The translations under genes were made by a program, and so were the position numbers. 64,000 bases of DNA from Variovorax sp. EL159. GTDB lineage: Bacteria; Pseudomonadota; Gammaproteobacteria; Burkholderiales; Burkholderiaceae_C. Each line of letters starts with the position of its first letter. The stretch's first letter is position 1. Shown here piece after piece: positions 29,735 to 39,349 of the stretch. The stretch lies in the NCBI RefSeq assembly GCF_900100965.1, contig NZ_FMUJ01000001.1:1-64000 (forward strand), written 5' to 3'. Under the pieces are notes generated by a model. The model was not told the origin of the DNA and did not search any database. It was given only the letters and a program-made list of their open reading frames with translations.

Positions 29735-31300
29735 TCAGGAGCACACGGACTCTTCGGCCTTCAGGCCCGATGCCTGCACAACCGGCTTGCCGTTGCCGAA
29801 GATCAGCAGGCTGATGCCTGCCAGCACCCACACACCGATGCCGCCGTAGAGCATCACCAGCCCGAAGCTCTGCACGAGCGCCGCATGAACGGCCGTGCCC
29901 GACGGGTCGGCTTGCGACAGGGCCGGAAAGTCTTGCGTGAGCGTGCCGAAGCTGCCGGCCGCGATCTTCTCCGCCACGGCGCGCAACTGCAGCGCATCGA
30001 GCGATGCGGACAAGGTGCGCTTCAGATGCGAGTGAATGCCTTCGAGCAGGATGAACCCCATCAGCGCGATGTTGATGGCGAGCGTGATCAGCCGCGCGCT
30101 CATGTCCATGCCCGACGCCATGCCCGCGCGGGCGCTCGACACCGAACCGGTGGTGGTGTTGGTCACCGGTGTGTTGGTCAGGCCCAGTCCGATGCCGGCC
30201 AGCAGGCAGCCGGGCAGCAGCGTGAGCCAGCTCGCGTGTTCGGCGCTGCTGCCATAGCGCATCGCCAGGAAGCCCAGCCCGATCACGAACAGGCCCGAGG
30301 GAATCACCACGCCGGGCCGGTAGCGCAGCGACAGCCGCTCGGCCAGCGGCGGCATGACGAGCGTGGGCAAGGTGTAGGCCAGCAGGGCCGAGCCGGCGGT
30401 GACGGCGTCGTAGCCCAGCCCGCTCTGGAAGTAGATCGGCAGGTAGATCATGAACGGCCAGAAGCTGAAGTTCATGCCGATGGAGCCGATGATCGAGCCC
30501 GAGAAATTGCGGATGCGGAACACCGAGAAGTCGAACATCGGGTGCGGGTTGATCTTCTCGACCCACAGGAAGGCAGCGAAGCTGACCACCGTCGCGACCA
30601 GGATGCCGACGGCCACGGGGCTTGCGAAACCCAGGCCCGGCCCCTGCGTGATGAAGTACGCCAGGCCGAACACCGCGAGCGACAGCGTGACGATGCCCGC
30701 CAGGTCCAGCTTCTTCGCATCGGGGTCGCTCGACTCTTCCACGCTGCCCAGCACAAGCGCCAGCGCCACGACGGCCAGCGGCACGTGGACCAGAAAAACC
30801 CATTGCCAGCTCGACAGCGCCACGATCGCGCCGCCGATGATCGGTCCGAAACCCAGGCCCATGCCGAAGACCACGCCCCAGATGGCGAAGGCCTTGCTGC
30901 GCTCCTTGCCTTCCTGGAACTGATGCGACAGCACCGCGAGCTGGCAGATCAGCATCGCGCCGCCGGCGAGGCCCTGAAGGAAGCGGCTGACGATCAGCAC
31001 CGATGCGCTTTGCGCGATGCCGCACACCAGCGAAGTGATGCCGAACAGCAGCACGCCGACGATCAGCACGCGCTTGCGGCCGTAGCGGTCGGCCAGCGTG
31101 CCGGCGGCCATCAATACCGTGGTGCAGGCGATGGTGTAGGCGTTCATGATCCACTGCATGTCGCTGAAGTCGCCGTGCAGTGCTTTTTCGAGGGTGGGAA
31201 GAATGACCGGCACGCTGGAGATTTCCAGGCCGAACATCAAGGCGATCAGGCAGACCGCGGACAAGGCGATCCGGTTCTTGCCGGTGTGTGAGAGAGGCAT
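29735..31300 (-). CDS. MFS transporter, DHA2 family (14-TM, EmrB/QacA-like)
   Basis: The protein of about 521 residues has 14 hydrophobic segments. The motif A loop reads GTLADRYGRKRVL, and the drug-exporter motif C region reads GMGLGFGPIIGGAIV. The long loop before the last helix (about 440-475) fits DHA2 proteins. The start at 31300 (MPLSH) is preceded by GGAAAG; an ATG at 31351 is also possible but lies against the palindromic, AT-rich control region. It is divergent from a LysR gene, its likely regulator. The exported drug is unknown. Confidence 0.9.
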   Translation of the reverse strand: MPLSHTGKNRIALSAVCLIALMFGLEISSVPVILPTLEKALHGDFSDMQWIMNAYTIACTTVLMAAGTLADRYGRKRVLIVGVLLFGITSLVCGIAQSASVLIVSRFLQGLAGGAMLICQLAVLSHQFQEGKERSKAFAIWGVVFGMGLGFGPIIGGAIVALSSWQWVFLVHVPLAVVALALVLGSVEESSDPDAKKLDLAGIVTLSLAVFGLAYFITQGPGLGFASPVAVGILVATVVSFAAFLWVEKINPHPMFDFSVFRIRNFSGSIIGSIGMNFSFWPFMIYLPIYFQSGLGYDAVTAGSALLAYTLPTLVMPPLAERLSLRYRPGVVIPSGLFVIGLGFLAMRYGSSAEHASWLTLLPGCLLAGIGLGLTNTPVTNTTTGSVSSARAGMASGMDMSARLITLAINIALMGFILLEGIHSHLKRTLSASLDALQLRAVAEKIAAGSFGTLTQDFPALSQADPSGTAVHAALVQSFGLVMLYGGIGVWVLAGISLLIFGNGKPVVQASGLKAEESVCS

Positions 31301-31354
31301 CGAGCAGCTTTCCGAAAGAGGTTCGGGCGATTCTGTTGAAACCCTCTTCATGAT

Positions 31355-31372
31355 GGAAATGATTTAATTTCC
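31355..31372. promoter_or_regulatory. AT-rich palindrome in divergent DHA2/LysR control region
   Basis: GGAAAT, a 6-bp spacer and ATTTCC form a perfect inverted repeat inside an unusually AT-rich island (about 31345-31405) in a very GC-rich window. It lies between the exporter start and the LysR start, as expected for a LysR operator overlapping both promoters. Confidence 0.5.
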
Positions 31373-31407
31373 TAGAATTCATTAGAAAACATCATTTATT
31401 TGTCGCC

Positions 31408-32286
31408 ATGGATTTCGACCCCACGCTGTTGCGCGCCTTCGTGGCCGTGAAGGAAACCGGTGGCTTCACACGCGCGGCAGAACGCCTGCACCTGACCCAA
31501 TCGGCCATCAGCCACCAGATCCGCAAGCTCGAAGAGCAGGTGGGCCGGCCGTTGCTGCGCCGCACGACGCGTCGCCTCACGGTGACGGAAGACGGCGAAG
31601 ACTTCCTTCGCTACGCGCAGCAGATTCTCGACACGCTCGACGCCATGACCCGGCGTTTTCAGCCGTCGCCGATTTCGGGCGCGGTGCGCTTCGGCGTGCC
31701 GGACAACTTCATGGGTGACCGGCTGCCGCCGCTGCTCTCGCAGTTCGCGCGCGGCTTTCCGGCGGTGCGACTGGAGGTGAGCGTGAGCATGCATCTCGAC
31801 CTGCGCGCAATGATCCGCGCCGGCGAGCTCGACCTTGCGGTGGTGATGTCGCCGCCTCATGCCGTCGAGGGCACGCGTCTGCGCCGCACGCAACTGGTCT
31901 GGGCCGCAGCTGAAACGTTCGAGGCACCCAAGGGCGCATCGCTGCCGCTGGCCTTCTTTCCCAAGCCCTGCGTCAACCGGGAGGTGGCGGGGTCGGCGCT
32001 CGATCTTGCGGCGGTCGACTGGCACGTGGTCTTCACGTCGGCGAGCACGCAGGGCATTCGCGCGGCGGTGCTCGCGGGGCTTGCGGTGACGGTGCTCACG
32101 CGGGAAGAAGTGGAGCCGGGCATGAAGATCGTCGACGGGCGCTACGGCCTGCCGGCATTGCCGAGCGTCGACTTCTCGCTGATCTGGAGCGAAGGCGGCA
32201 AGACGCCTTGCGCCTGTCGCTTCGGCCAACTGATCCTGGAAATGCCAGAGCCGCCCGTGCCTGGCGCAATGCCTGCGTCAGCGTGA
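31408..32286 (+). CDS. LysR-family transcriptional regulator
   Basis: This 292-residue protein has a textbook LysR N-terminus: DPTLLRAFVAVKETGGFTRA, then the recognition helix region LHLTQSAISHQIRKLEEQVG. A two-lobed effector domain follows. It is divergent from the DHA2 exporter and probably activates it on binding a substrate. A strong bidirectional terminator separates it from the convergent rne gene. Confidence 0.94.
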   Translation: MDFDPTLLRAFVAVKETGGFTRAAERLHLTQSAISHQIRKLEEQVGRPLLRRTTRRLTVTEDGEDFLRYAQQILDTLDAMTRRFQPSPISGAVRFGVPDNFMGDRLPPLLSQFARGFPAVRLEVSVSMHLDLRAMIRAGELDLAVVMSPPHAVEGTRLRRTQLVWAAAETFEAPKGASLPLAFFPKPCVNREVAGSALDLAAVDWHVVFTSASTQGIRAAVLAGLAVTVLTREEVEPGMKIVDGRYGLPALPSVDFSLIWSEGGKTPCACRFGQLILEMPEPPVPGAMPASA

Positions 32287-32306
32287 GAAGAACGTCGGCC
32301 CCATGA

Positions 32307-32333
32307 AAAAACGGCGCCAGAGGCGCCGTTTTT
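32307..32333. terminator. Bidirectional intrinsic terminator (lysR / rne)
   Basis: The stem CGGCGCC-AGA-GGCGCCG is flanked by five A on one side and five T on the other. It is perfectly symmetric and can stop transcription in both directions, at the ends of the convergent LysR and RNase E genes. Confidence 0.9.
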
Positions 32334-32355
32334 ATTTACCGCTGAGCGAAGGGGC

Positions 32356-35300
32356 TCAGAGCGGGTGCTGTTGCTGCTGCTGCGCGTCGCCGGCAGCTGC
32401 TTGCTCGAAGGGCAGCGACATCGAGGCGAGGTCGCGGCGGGTTTCGACCAGCACCAGCGGGCCTTCGTCGAGCACGATCACCGGTGGGCGTTCGCGCGGC
32501 ACGTGGACCGGCTTCGGCTCCGCGGCGATGGCGGCGCGTGCTTGTGCGATGCGATCCGCATCCGAGTTGACCCACTGCAGGCCCGAGCTTGCGGCGATCT
32601 GCGTGAGTTCGTTCAGCGGCAGTTCGAAGGCTTGCACCTTGGGCAGCGTGCGGCCATTGGCGGCTGCGGGTGCCGCGGCCTTGCCGTTGCTGCTTTCCGC
32701 AACGGCCGGTGCTGGTGCGGGGCGCTGCTCGGCGCGGGCTTGCTGGGGTGCGGGCTCGCGAACTTCCGTGGCGACGGCAACAGTGGCTTCAGCGCGTTCC
32801 GACACCAGCGGCAGTTGCTGCTGCGAGCGGGACACCGGGGCTTCTTGCACGTCGCCGACTGCGATGGCTTCCGCTGCCACGGCGCCTTCGGCAACCCGCG
32901 CACCGGCCGTGCCGGCTTCGCTGTCGTCGCGCGGGCCGCGCTCGCGGCGGTCGCGGCCGTAGCGGTCACGCGAACGACCACGGCGTTCTTCGCCATCGCG
33001 GCGCGGTGCCTGCTCGTTGTTGCCGGCGGCGTCGTTGCCCTGGTCGGCGTCGGTGGTTGCTGCTGCTTCGGCCACGCGGACGTCGGCATCGCCGGCCGCT
33101 TGCGGGGCGTCGTTGCGGCGCTCGCGGCGGCCGTCGTTGCGGTCATTATTGCGATCGCCGCGCGGTGCGCGCTGCTCGTCGCGGCCGTTACGGGGCTGGC
33201 GTTCGCCTTGGGCGGCATCGTCGCCGGCGGCGGCTTCGCCACGGGACTGCGTGTCGCCATTGCGGTCACCGCGTGCGGTGTTGGCGTCGCCGTTGCGCTC
33301 GCCGCGCTCGTTGCGGTCACCACCACGTTCGCCGCGCTCACCACGTTCACGGCGTTCGCCGCGGGCGCGCGGTGCGCGTTCTGCTGCGTTGCCTTCGTCG
33401 CCTGCAACGGCGCCTTGTGCCAGTTGCTGGGCTTCGAGGTTGACGTTGCCTTCGAGTGCTTCGGCCGGTGCGTTGCGGCCTTCGCCTTCGCGGCGCTCGC
33501 CGCGACCGTTGCGGCGTTGTTCGCCGTCGCGCGGCGCGCGTGCTTCGCGGGGCTCGCGGGGTTCACGCTGCTCGCGCGGTTCGCGTTGTTCACGCGGTGC
33601 ATTGGTGGCGTCGTTGCGAAGTTCGCTGCTGCGACCTTCACGGCCTTCGCGTCCTTCACGGCGCTCGCCGCCACGGCCACCACGGCGTTCGCCGTCGCGG
33701 CCGCCGGAGCGTCCACCTTCGCCACGGCCCTCGCCGCGCGCTTCACCACCACGGCCGCCACGGCGTTGTTCACCGTCACGTGCGCCGCCGCGTGCTTCGC
33801 CATCGCGGCCAGGACGGCCATCGCGACGGGGCTTCGGTGCGTCGACCGGGTTCGCGGCCGGTGCGGGTGCAGGCGCCGGAGCGGGGGCCGGCGTGCCGCC
33901 GAACAGGTTCTTGATCCAGCCGAAGAAGCCGCTTTGCGCCGGAACGGGCGCGCTCACCACGGGCGGTGCGACCGGTGCGGGTGCGGCGACTGGCGCGCGC
34001 ACGGCTTCGGGCTTGGGCGGCACCACGGGTGCGGGCGCGTCGGGCAGCACGCCTTTGATGACGGGCGTCTGCTTGTTGGTGGGCTCTTGCGAACGGCGCG
34101 TGACGGCCGTTGGATCTTCGATCTCGTCAGCCATCTTGTAGCTGGCCTCGATGTGGTCGAGGCGCGGATCGTCGTGCTTGAGGCGTTCGAGCTTGTAGTT
34201 CGGCGTTTCGAGCGTCTTGTTGGGCACCATCAGCACGGTGACGCGCTGCTTGAGCTCGATCTTGGCGATTTCGGGGCGCTTTTCGTTCAGCAGGAACGAG
34301 GCCACTTCGACCGGCACCTGGACGTGCACGGCGGCCGTGTTGTCCTTCAGGCATTCCTCTTGAATGATGCGCAGGATCTGCAGCGCGCTCGATTCGGTGT
34401 CGCGGATGTGGCCCGAGCCGCCGCAACGGGGGCAGGGGATCGAGGAGCCTTCCGACAGCGCGGGCTTCAGGCGCTGGCGGCTCATTTCCATCAGGCCGAA
34501 CTTGCTGATCGAGCCGAACTGCACGCGGGCGCGGTCTTGCCGGAGCGCGTCGCGCAGGCGGCTTTCGACTTCGCGGCGGTTCTTCGACTCGTCCATGTCG
34601 ATGAAGTCGATGACGATCAGGCCGCCCAGGTCGCGCAGGCGCATCTGGCGGGCCACTTCGTCGGCGGCTTCGAGGTTGGTGCGGGTGGCGGTTTCTTCGA
34701 TGTCGCCGCCCTTGATGGCGCGGGCCGAGTTGACGTCGACCGAAACCAGCGCTTCGGTGTGGTCGATCACGATGGCGCCGCCCGAAGGCAGTTGCACGGT
34801 GCGGGCGTAGGCCGACTCGATCTGGTGCTCGATCTGGAAGCGGCTGAACAGGGCCGCGTCGTCGCGGTAGCGCTTCACGCGGGCGGCATGCTCGGGCATG
34901 ACGTGCGCCATGAACTGCTGCGCCTGGTCGTAGATGTCGTCGGTGTCGATCAGGATGTCGCCGATGTCGTGATTGAAGTAATCACGGATCGCACGGATCA
35001 CGAGCGACGATTCCTGGTAGATCAGGAAGGCGCCCTTGCCGCCCTTGGCCGCGCCGTCGATGGCGCTCCAGAGCTTGAGCAGGTAGTTCAGGTCCCACTG
35101 GAGTTCGGGTGCCGAGCGGCCGATGCCGGCAGTGCGCGCGATGATGCTCATGCCCTTCGGGTACTCGAGCTGGTCCATCGCCTCCTTGAGTTCGGCGCGG
35201 TCGTCGCCCTCGATGCGGCGCGAAACGCCACCGCCACGGGGGTTGTTGGGCATCAGCACGACATAGCGGCCGGCCAGCGAGATGAAGGTGGTGAGGGCTG

Positions 35301-35637
35301 CGCCCTTGTTGCCGCGTTCTTCTTTTTCGACCTGGACGGTGAGTTCCTGGCCTTCGCGGATCGCGTCCTGGATGCGGGCCTGGCTGGCCGACACGCCTTC
35401 GGCGAAGTACTGCTTGGAGATTTCCTTGAACGGCAGGAAGCCGTGGCGGTCTTCGCCGTAGTCGACGAAACAGGCTTCGAGCGAAGGCTCGACGCGGGTC
35501 ACGACCGCTTTGTAGATGTTGCCCTTGCGCTGTTCGCGCCCTTCGATCTCGATTTCGTAGTCGAGGAGCTTTTGCCCGTCGACGATGGCCAGGCGGCGTT
35601 CTTCGGCCTGCGTGGCATTGATCAGCATCCGCTTCAT
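32356..35637 (-). CDS. rne: Ribonuclease E
   Basis: This is the main endoribonuclease for mRNA decay and rRNA/tRNA processing. The 1093-residue protein has a complete N-terminal catalytic half. It contains an S1 domain (about 35-120), the catalytic DNase I-like region with [12 protein letters not shown] and VIDFIDMDE, and the zinc link CPRCGGSG (about residues 401-404). The second half (about 530-1090) is disordered. It includes an extreme Arg/Gly/Glu stretch (about 600-860) that probably binds RNA or degradosome partners. A 3.3-kb open frame on the other strand is a base-composition shadow. The 5' leader is long, which fits the known autoregulation of rne in other bacteria. Confidence 0.96.
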   Translation of the reverse strand: MKRMLINATQAEERRLAIVDGQKLLDYEIEIEGREQRKGNIYKAVVTRVEPSLEACFVDYGEDRHGFLPFKEISKQYFAEGVSASQARIQDAIREGQELTVQVEKEERGNKGAALTTFISLAGRYVVLMPNNPRGGGVSRRIEGDDRAELKEAMDQLEYPKGMSIIARTAGIGRSAPELQWDLNYLLKLWSAIDGAAKGGKGAFLIYQESSLVIRAIRDYFNHDIGDILIDTDDIYDQAQQFMAHVMPEHAARVKRYRDDAALFSRFQIEHQIESAYARTVQLPSGGAIVIDHTEALVSVDVNSARAIKGGDIEETATRTNLEAADEVARQMRLRDLGGLIVIDFIDMDESKNRREVESRLRDALRQDRARVQFGSISKFGLMEMSRQRLKPALSEGSSIPCPRCGGSGHIRDTESSALQILRIIQEECLKDNTAAVHVQVPVEVASFLLNEKRPEIAKIELKQRVTVLMVPNKTLETPNYKLERLKHDDPRLDHIEASYKMADEIEDPTAVTRRSQEPTNKQTPVIKGVLPDAPAPVVPPKPEAVRAPVAAPAPVAPPVVSAPVPAQSGFFGWIKNLFGGTPAPAPAPAPAPAANPVDAPKPRRDGRPGRDGEARGGARDGEQRRGGRGGEARGEGRGEGGRSGGRDGERRGGRGGERREGREGREGRSSELRNDATNAPREQREPREQREPREPREARAPRDGEQRRNGRGERREGEGRNAPAEALEGNVNLEAQQLAQGAVAGDEGNAAERAPRARGERRERGERGERGGDRNERGERNGDANTARGDRNGDTQSRGEAAAGDDAAQGERQPRNGRDEQRAPRGDRNNDRNDGRRERRNDAPQAAGDADVRVAEAAATTDADQGNDAAGNNEQAPRRDGEERRGRSRDRYGRDRRERGPRDDSEAGTAGARVAEGAVAAEAIAVGDVQEAPVSRSQQQLPLVSERAEATVAVATEVREPAPQQARAEQRPAPAPAVAESSNGKAAAPAAANGRTLPKVQAFELPLNELTQIAASSGLQWVNSDADRIAQARAAIAAEPKPVHVPRERPPVIVLDEGPLVLVETRRDLASMSLPFEQAAAGDAQQQQQHPL

Positions 35638-35843
35638 GATGCGTTGTCCTTATATGTATCGTTCTGCGGCCCATGAAGGGCCAACGATGCACGGACGACG
35701 CCCGCGAAACCAGGGAATTGCCGCTTGGCCCCGGATGCTGTGACTGCCGCGCCAGGCGCGAACAGGCCTCTCGAGCGTCAGCTCAAGAAGACAGCCGGGG
35801 TGGGGGCGCGTGGATGGGCGCGAGCCAGATTCGGTGTTGAGTA

Positions 35844-35860
35844 GCTATCTTTTTGATAGC
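35844..35860. repeat. Small hairpin element GCTATC-TTTTT-GATAGC
   Basis: A 6-bp perfect stem with a T5 loop is preceded by GAGTA. From memory, intergenic elements built on GCTATC/GATAGC with flanking TGAGTAGC or AGCTGCT are common in Comamonadaceae genomes. This is the only intergenic copy in the window, so the repeat identity is not shown here. Confidence 0.4.
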
Positions 35861-35979
35861 CGGTTGCGCAAGGGTGGCGCGCGCTACGGACGATTCAATG
35901 CCTGAGGCCACTGGCATCAGCCAGCGCAAGCACATTTGAATCAGCAGCATCAACACAACAAGGGACTCGCTTCGATCCG

Positions 35980-36001
35980 CCGGCAGCTTGGAAGCTGCAG
36001 G
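35980..36001. promoter_or_regulatory. Near-perfect palindrome upstream of rluC
   Basis: CCGGCAGCTT, GG, AAGCTGCAGG pair with a single mismatch over 10-bp arms. The 2-bp centre makes it a dimeric-protein operator candidate rather than an RNA hairpin. It lies about 175 bp before the rluC start. Confidence 0.35.
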
Positions 36002-36174
36002 CTGGGTATTCCGTATCGGTGTTTCGTGGGTGTCGGCTTGACTCGGGTGCCGGGCCTGCCACTTTGCGCAATTGCGCGGGGTTTGCAGCTCGGCGCCAAA
36101 GCGGCATCGACCTCACAGCGTGATCGTCAGTGCTCTAAACTTCTGTCTAATCAAGCACTTACACGACCGCGCTG

Positions 36175-37278
36175 GTGAAAAACATTATAGGTGCGAAGCC
36201 AAGCCCCGAGACCGCTCCAAATCCCGCAGGCCAAAAAGCCTCAGGCGAAACCGGGGCGCCTCATTCGGCCATCAAATTCCTCACGGTCGACGCCGAATCC
36301 GCCGGGCAGCGGCTGGACAATTTCCTGTTCCGCCATCTGAAAGGTGTCCCCAAGACGCACGTCTACCGGATCATCCGGTCGGGCGAGGTGCGCATTAATA
36401 AAGGGCGGGCCCAGGCCGAGACCCGCATCGAGGTCGGCGACGTGCTGCGGCTGCCGCCGGTGCGGATTTCGCCGCGCGCGGAAGAGGGCGCCACCCCGCC
36501 AGCGCCGGCACGCGAGTTCCCTGTACTGCTGGAAGACGACGCCGTGCTGGCCATCGACAAGCCCGCCGGCGTGGCGGTGCATGGTGGGAGCGGCGTCAGC
36601 TTCGGGGTGATCGAGCAGTTGCGCACGGCACGGCCGGGCGCCAAGTTCCTGGAGCTGGTCCACCGGCTTGACCGCGAAACCTCGGGCATCCTGCTGGTGG
36701 CCAAGAAGCGCAGCGCGCTGGTCGCGCTGCAAGACCAATTCCGCGAGCGCGAGACCGGTAAGACCTATCTGGCGCTGGTGGAGGGCAGCTGGCCTGCCAA
36801 CAAGAAGGTGCTCGACGCGCCGCTCGCCAAATACCTGCTGCCAGGCCCTGACGGCGTAGCGGGTGCCGGCGAGCGCCGCGTGCGCGTGGTCGCAAAAGAC
36901 CATCCGGACGCGATGCGCGCCGTCACGCTGGTGCGCGTGCTGGCGCGGCTCACGTTGCCGGGCGACGCCACGCCGCTGTCCTTGCTGGCGGTGACCATCA
37001 AGACAGGCCGAACCCACCAGATCCGCGTTCACCTGGCGTCGGCCGGCCATGCGATTGCGGGCGACGACAAATACGGTGACTTCGAGCGCCAGCGTGCGTT
37101 GCAGAAGCTCGGTCTCAAGCGCATGTTCCTGCATGCCTGGCGGCTCCAGTTCAACCACCCGGCCAGCGGCGAACGCGTGGCGCTGCAGGCCGACCTGCCG
37201 CCCGAGCTGCTCGCGCTGATGCCCCCCGCCGCGCTCGACGCGATGGCCCAACACCCCACTCCCACGTCCCATGACTGA
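36175..37278 (+). CDS. rluC: 23S rRNA pseudouridine synthase, RluC-like
   Basis: This enzyme isomerises specific uridines of 23S rRNA. The 367-residue protein has an N-terminal S4 RNA-binding domain (about 42-100). The RluA-family catalytic motif ELVHRLDRETSGILL contains catalytic Asp166. It also has GRTHQIRVHLASAGH and GDDKYG. The start is GTG at 36175; an unconserved tail of about 35 residues precedes the S4 domain. It sits opposite rne, as in many proteobacteria (rne-rluC), and overlaps the HAD gene by 8 bp. Confidence 0.94.
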   Translation: MKNIIGAKPSPETAPNPAGQKASGETGAPHSAIKFLTVDAESAGQRLDNFLFRHLKGVPKTHVYRIIRSGEVRINKGRAQAETRIEVGDVLRLPPVRISPRAEEGATPPAPAREFPVLLEDDAVLAIDKPAGVAVHGGSGVSFGVIEQLRTARPGAKFLELVHRLDRETSGILLVAKKRSALVALQDQFRERETGKTYLALVEGSWPANKKVLDAPLAKYLLPGPDGVAGAGERRVRVVAKDHPDAMRAVTLVRVLARLTLPGDATPLSLLAVTIKTGRTHQIRVHLASAGHAIAGDDKYGDFERQRALQKLGLKRMFLHAWRLQFNHPASGERVALQADLPPELLALMPPAALDAMAQHPTPTSHD

Positions 37279-37942
37279 TTCCGCCAGACCTCCACGCTTC
37301 GACCTCATCGCCTTCGACTGGGACGGCACGCTCTATGACTCCACCAAGCTGATCGTGCGCTGCATCCAGGCCGCGGTGGTCGATGTCGGCGGCGCCAAGC
37401 CCAGCGAGAACGACGCTGCCTGGGTGATCGGCCTGGGCCTTGCCGAGGCATTGGCCCGCGCGGCCCCCGATGTGCCCAAGGAGAAATACGCCGAGCTCGG
37501 TGCCCGCTACCGTTACCACTACCTGCAGCACCAGGACGACATCGTGCTGTTCGACGGTGTGCTGCCGATGCTCGATGCGCTGCGCGCGCGCGGCCACAAG
37601 CTGGCGGTGGCCACGGGCAAGTCGCGCCGCGGGCTGAACGAGGCGCTGAAGTCGGTCGCCCTGCGCGACCGCTTCGATGCCTCGCGCACCGCCGACGAGA
37701 CCTTCGGCAAGCCGCATCCGCGCATGCTGCTGGAACTGATGGAAGAGCTCGAAGTGGCGCCGGAGCGCACCCTGATGATCGGCGACACCACGCACGACCT
37801 GCAGCTGGCGCAAAACGCCGGCTGCCCCAGCGTGGGTGTGAGCTACGGCGCGCACGAGCCCGCCAGCTTCGATCAATTCAAGCCCCTGTTCGTCGCCCAT
37901 TCGATCGCCAGCCTGGAAGCGTGGCTCCTCGACAACGCCTGA
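37271..37942 (+). CDS. HAD-IA family hydrolase, phosphoglycolate-phosphatase-like
   Basis: This 223-residue phosphatase has motif I FDWDGTLYDS (Asp16, Asp18), motif II in LAVATGKSRRGL, the lysine in FGKPHPRML and motif III IGDTTHDLQLA. The helical cap suits small phosphate esters. Homologues in the rluC operon are often named Gph, but the substrate is not fixed. It overlaps rluC by 8 bp and is followed by the Rieske gene 10 bp on, so all are likely one operon. Confidence 0.92.
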   Translation: MTDSARPPRFDLIAFDWDGTLYDSTKLIVRCIQAAVVDVGGAKPSENDAAWVIGLGLAEALARAAPDVPKEKYAELGARYRYHYLQHQDDIVLFDGVLPMLDALRARGHKLAVATGKSRRGLNEALKSVALRDRFDASRTADETFGKPHPRMLLELMEELEVAPERTLMIGDTTHDLQLAQNAGCPSVGVSYGAHEPASFDQFKPLFVAHSIASLEAWLLDNA

Positions 37943-37952
37943 GAGTTTCTTC

Positions 37953-38321
37953 ATGAGCGAAGAACGCATCCCGCTGTGCAATGCCTCGGACCTTGTCGAA
38001 GGCGGCCGCGCCGTGCCTTTCGACGTGGTCCACGGCGGGGAAAGCTGCCGCGCCTTCGCGGTGCGTTTCGAGGGGCTGCCCCATGCGTATCTCAACCGCT
38101 GCAGCCACGTCGCGATGGAGATGGATTTTCAGCCCGACCGCTTCTTCGACGACTCCGGCCAGTGGCTGCTGTGCGCGACGCACGGCGCGGTCTACAAGCC
38201 CGACACCGGCGAATGCGCGGGCGGCCCCTGCCGTGGCGGCCTCGTGAAGATCGCACTGAGCGAGCATGACGGCGTGGTGCACTGGCATACTGACTGGAAC
38301 CTCCACCCCCTGACTTTCTGA
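37953..38321 (+). CDS. Rieske [2Fe-2S] ferredoxin-like protein
   Basis: This 122-residue protein is a single Rieske domain. The cluster ligands are Cys50 and His52 (NRCSHVAME) and Cys74 and His77 (LLCATHGAVY). The 21-residue gap between pairs is close to dioxygenase-type ferredoxins. There is no signal peptide, so it is cytosolic. It is a conserved member of the rluC-HAD-Rieske-sppA operon in Burkholderiales; its redox partner is unknown. Confidence 0.92.
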   Translation: MSEERIPLCNASDLVEGGRAVPFDVVHGGESCRAFAVRFEGLPHAYLNRCSHVAMEMDFQPDRFFDDSGQWLLCATHGAVYKPDTGECAGGPCRGGLVKIALSEHDGVVHWHTDWNLHPLTF

Positions 38322-38322
38322 C

Positions 38323-39342
38323 ATGACCGACCCGAACCGAACTGAACCCGAAGGGTTCGAACCATTTGAGCCGGCCACCCCCAAGAACATGGCCAAAGAT
38401 CCCACCCAACGTCCCGGCTGGGAGCGCGCGACGCTCGAGAAACTTGCCTTCGCCGCACTGAGCGAGCAGAAGGCCACGCGCCGCTGGAAGACTTTCGTGC
38501 GTCTGTCCTGGCTTGCCTTCTTCATCTTCCTGGCGTGGTTCGCGCTCTCGCGCAGCACGCCGAGCACCGCCAAGACCACGGCGCACACGGCCGTCGTCGA
38601 GATCAAGGGCGAAATCGCCGCCGGTGGGGACGCGAGCGCGGAGTTCGTCGTCGCCGCCATGAAGACGGCCTTCGAGGACGATGGTGCCAAGGGCGTGGTC
38701 TTGCTGATCAACTCACCCGGCGGCAGCCCGGTGCAGGCCGGCATCATCAACGACGAGATCAAGCGGCTGAAGGCCAAGTACAAGAAGCCGATCTACGCCG
38801 TGGTCGAAGAGACCTGCGCCTCGGCGGCTTACTACATCGCCGCCGCCACCGACAAGATCTATGTCGACAAGGCCAGCATCGTCGGCAGCATCGGCGTGCT
38901 GATGGACGGCTTCGGCTTTACGGGCGTGATGGAAAAGGTCGGCGTCGAGCGCCGCCTCTTGACCGCAGGCGAGAACAAGGGCTTTCTCGATCCGTTCAGC
39001 CCGATGAGCGATGCGCAACGCGCCCATGCCCAGACGATGCTGAACCAGATCCACGCGCAGTTCATCAATGTGGTGAAGACCGGCCGCGGCGACCGCCTGA
39101 AGCTCGACACCCCGGGCCTCTTCAGCGGCCTGTTCTGGAGCGGCGAGCAAGCCGTCGAGTACGGCCTGGCCGACCAACTGGGTAATGTCGACTACGTGGC
39201 ACGCGAAGTGATCAAGGCCGACGAGGTGATCGACTACACGCGCCGCGACAACGTGGCCGAGAAGCTGGCGAAGAAGTTTGGCGCCTCCATGGCTGAGACC
39301 ACGGTGCGCCTGATGCAGAGCTATACGCCGGCGCTGCGCTGA
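38323..39342 (+). CDS. sppA: S49 family signal-peptide peptidase, SppA-like
   Basis: This membrane-bound serine protease is thought to degrade cleaved signal peptides. The 339-residue protein has a cytoplasmic N-terminus and one membrane helix (about 63-80). The S49 domain includes INSPGGSPVQAG, the catalytic serine in CASAAYYIAA (Ser167) and the general-base lysine in GENKGFLDPFSP (Lys219). This short form with one catalytic domain is like the Bacillus enzyme, not the duplicated E. coli SppA. It starts 1 bp after the Rieske stop. Confidence 0.93.
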   Translation: MTDPNRTEPEGFEPFEPATPKNMAKDPTQRPGWERATLEKLAFAALSEQKATRRWKTFVRLSWLAFFIFLAWFALSRSTPSTAKTTAHTAVVEIKGEIAAGGDASAEFVVAAMKTAFEDDGAKGVVLLINSPGGSPVQAGIINDEIKRLKAKYKKPIYAVVEETCASAAYYIAAATDKIYVDKASIVGSIGVLMDGFGFTGVMEKVGVERRLLTAGENKGFLDPFSPMSDAQRAHAQTMLNQIHAQFINVVKTGRGDRLKLDTPGLFSGLFWSGEQAVEYGLADQLGNVDYVAREVIKADEVIDYTRRDNVAEKLAKKFGASMAETTVRLMQSYTPALR

Positions 39343-39349
39343 TTCTTCG

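Larger units (their letters stand above)
35638..36174. other. Gene-free region between rne and rluC
   Basis: This divergent intergenic region of 537 bp carries the rne leader and the rluC promoter. It holds no supportable ORF. Two structured elements are visible: the hairpin GCTATC-TTTTT-GATAGC (35844-35860) and a near-perfect palindrome at 35980-36001. The third-position GC bias typical of genes here is lost. Confidence 0.7.

Noticed and set aside
32365..35676. A 1103-codon open frame on the + strand
   Set aside because: It is fully antisense to rne, and its composition (Ala/Val/Arg runs) mirrors the RNase E Arg/Gly/Glu tract. It has no domain and no credible start context.
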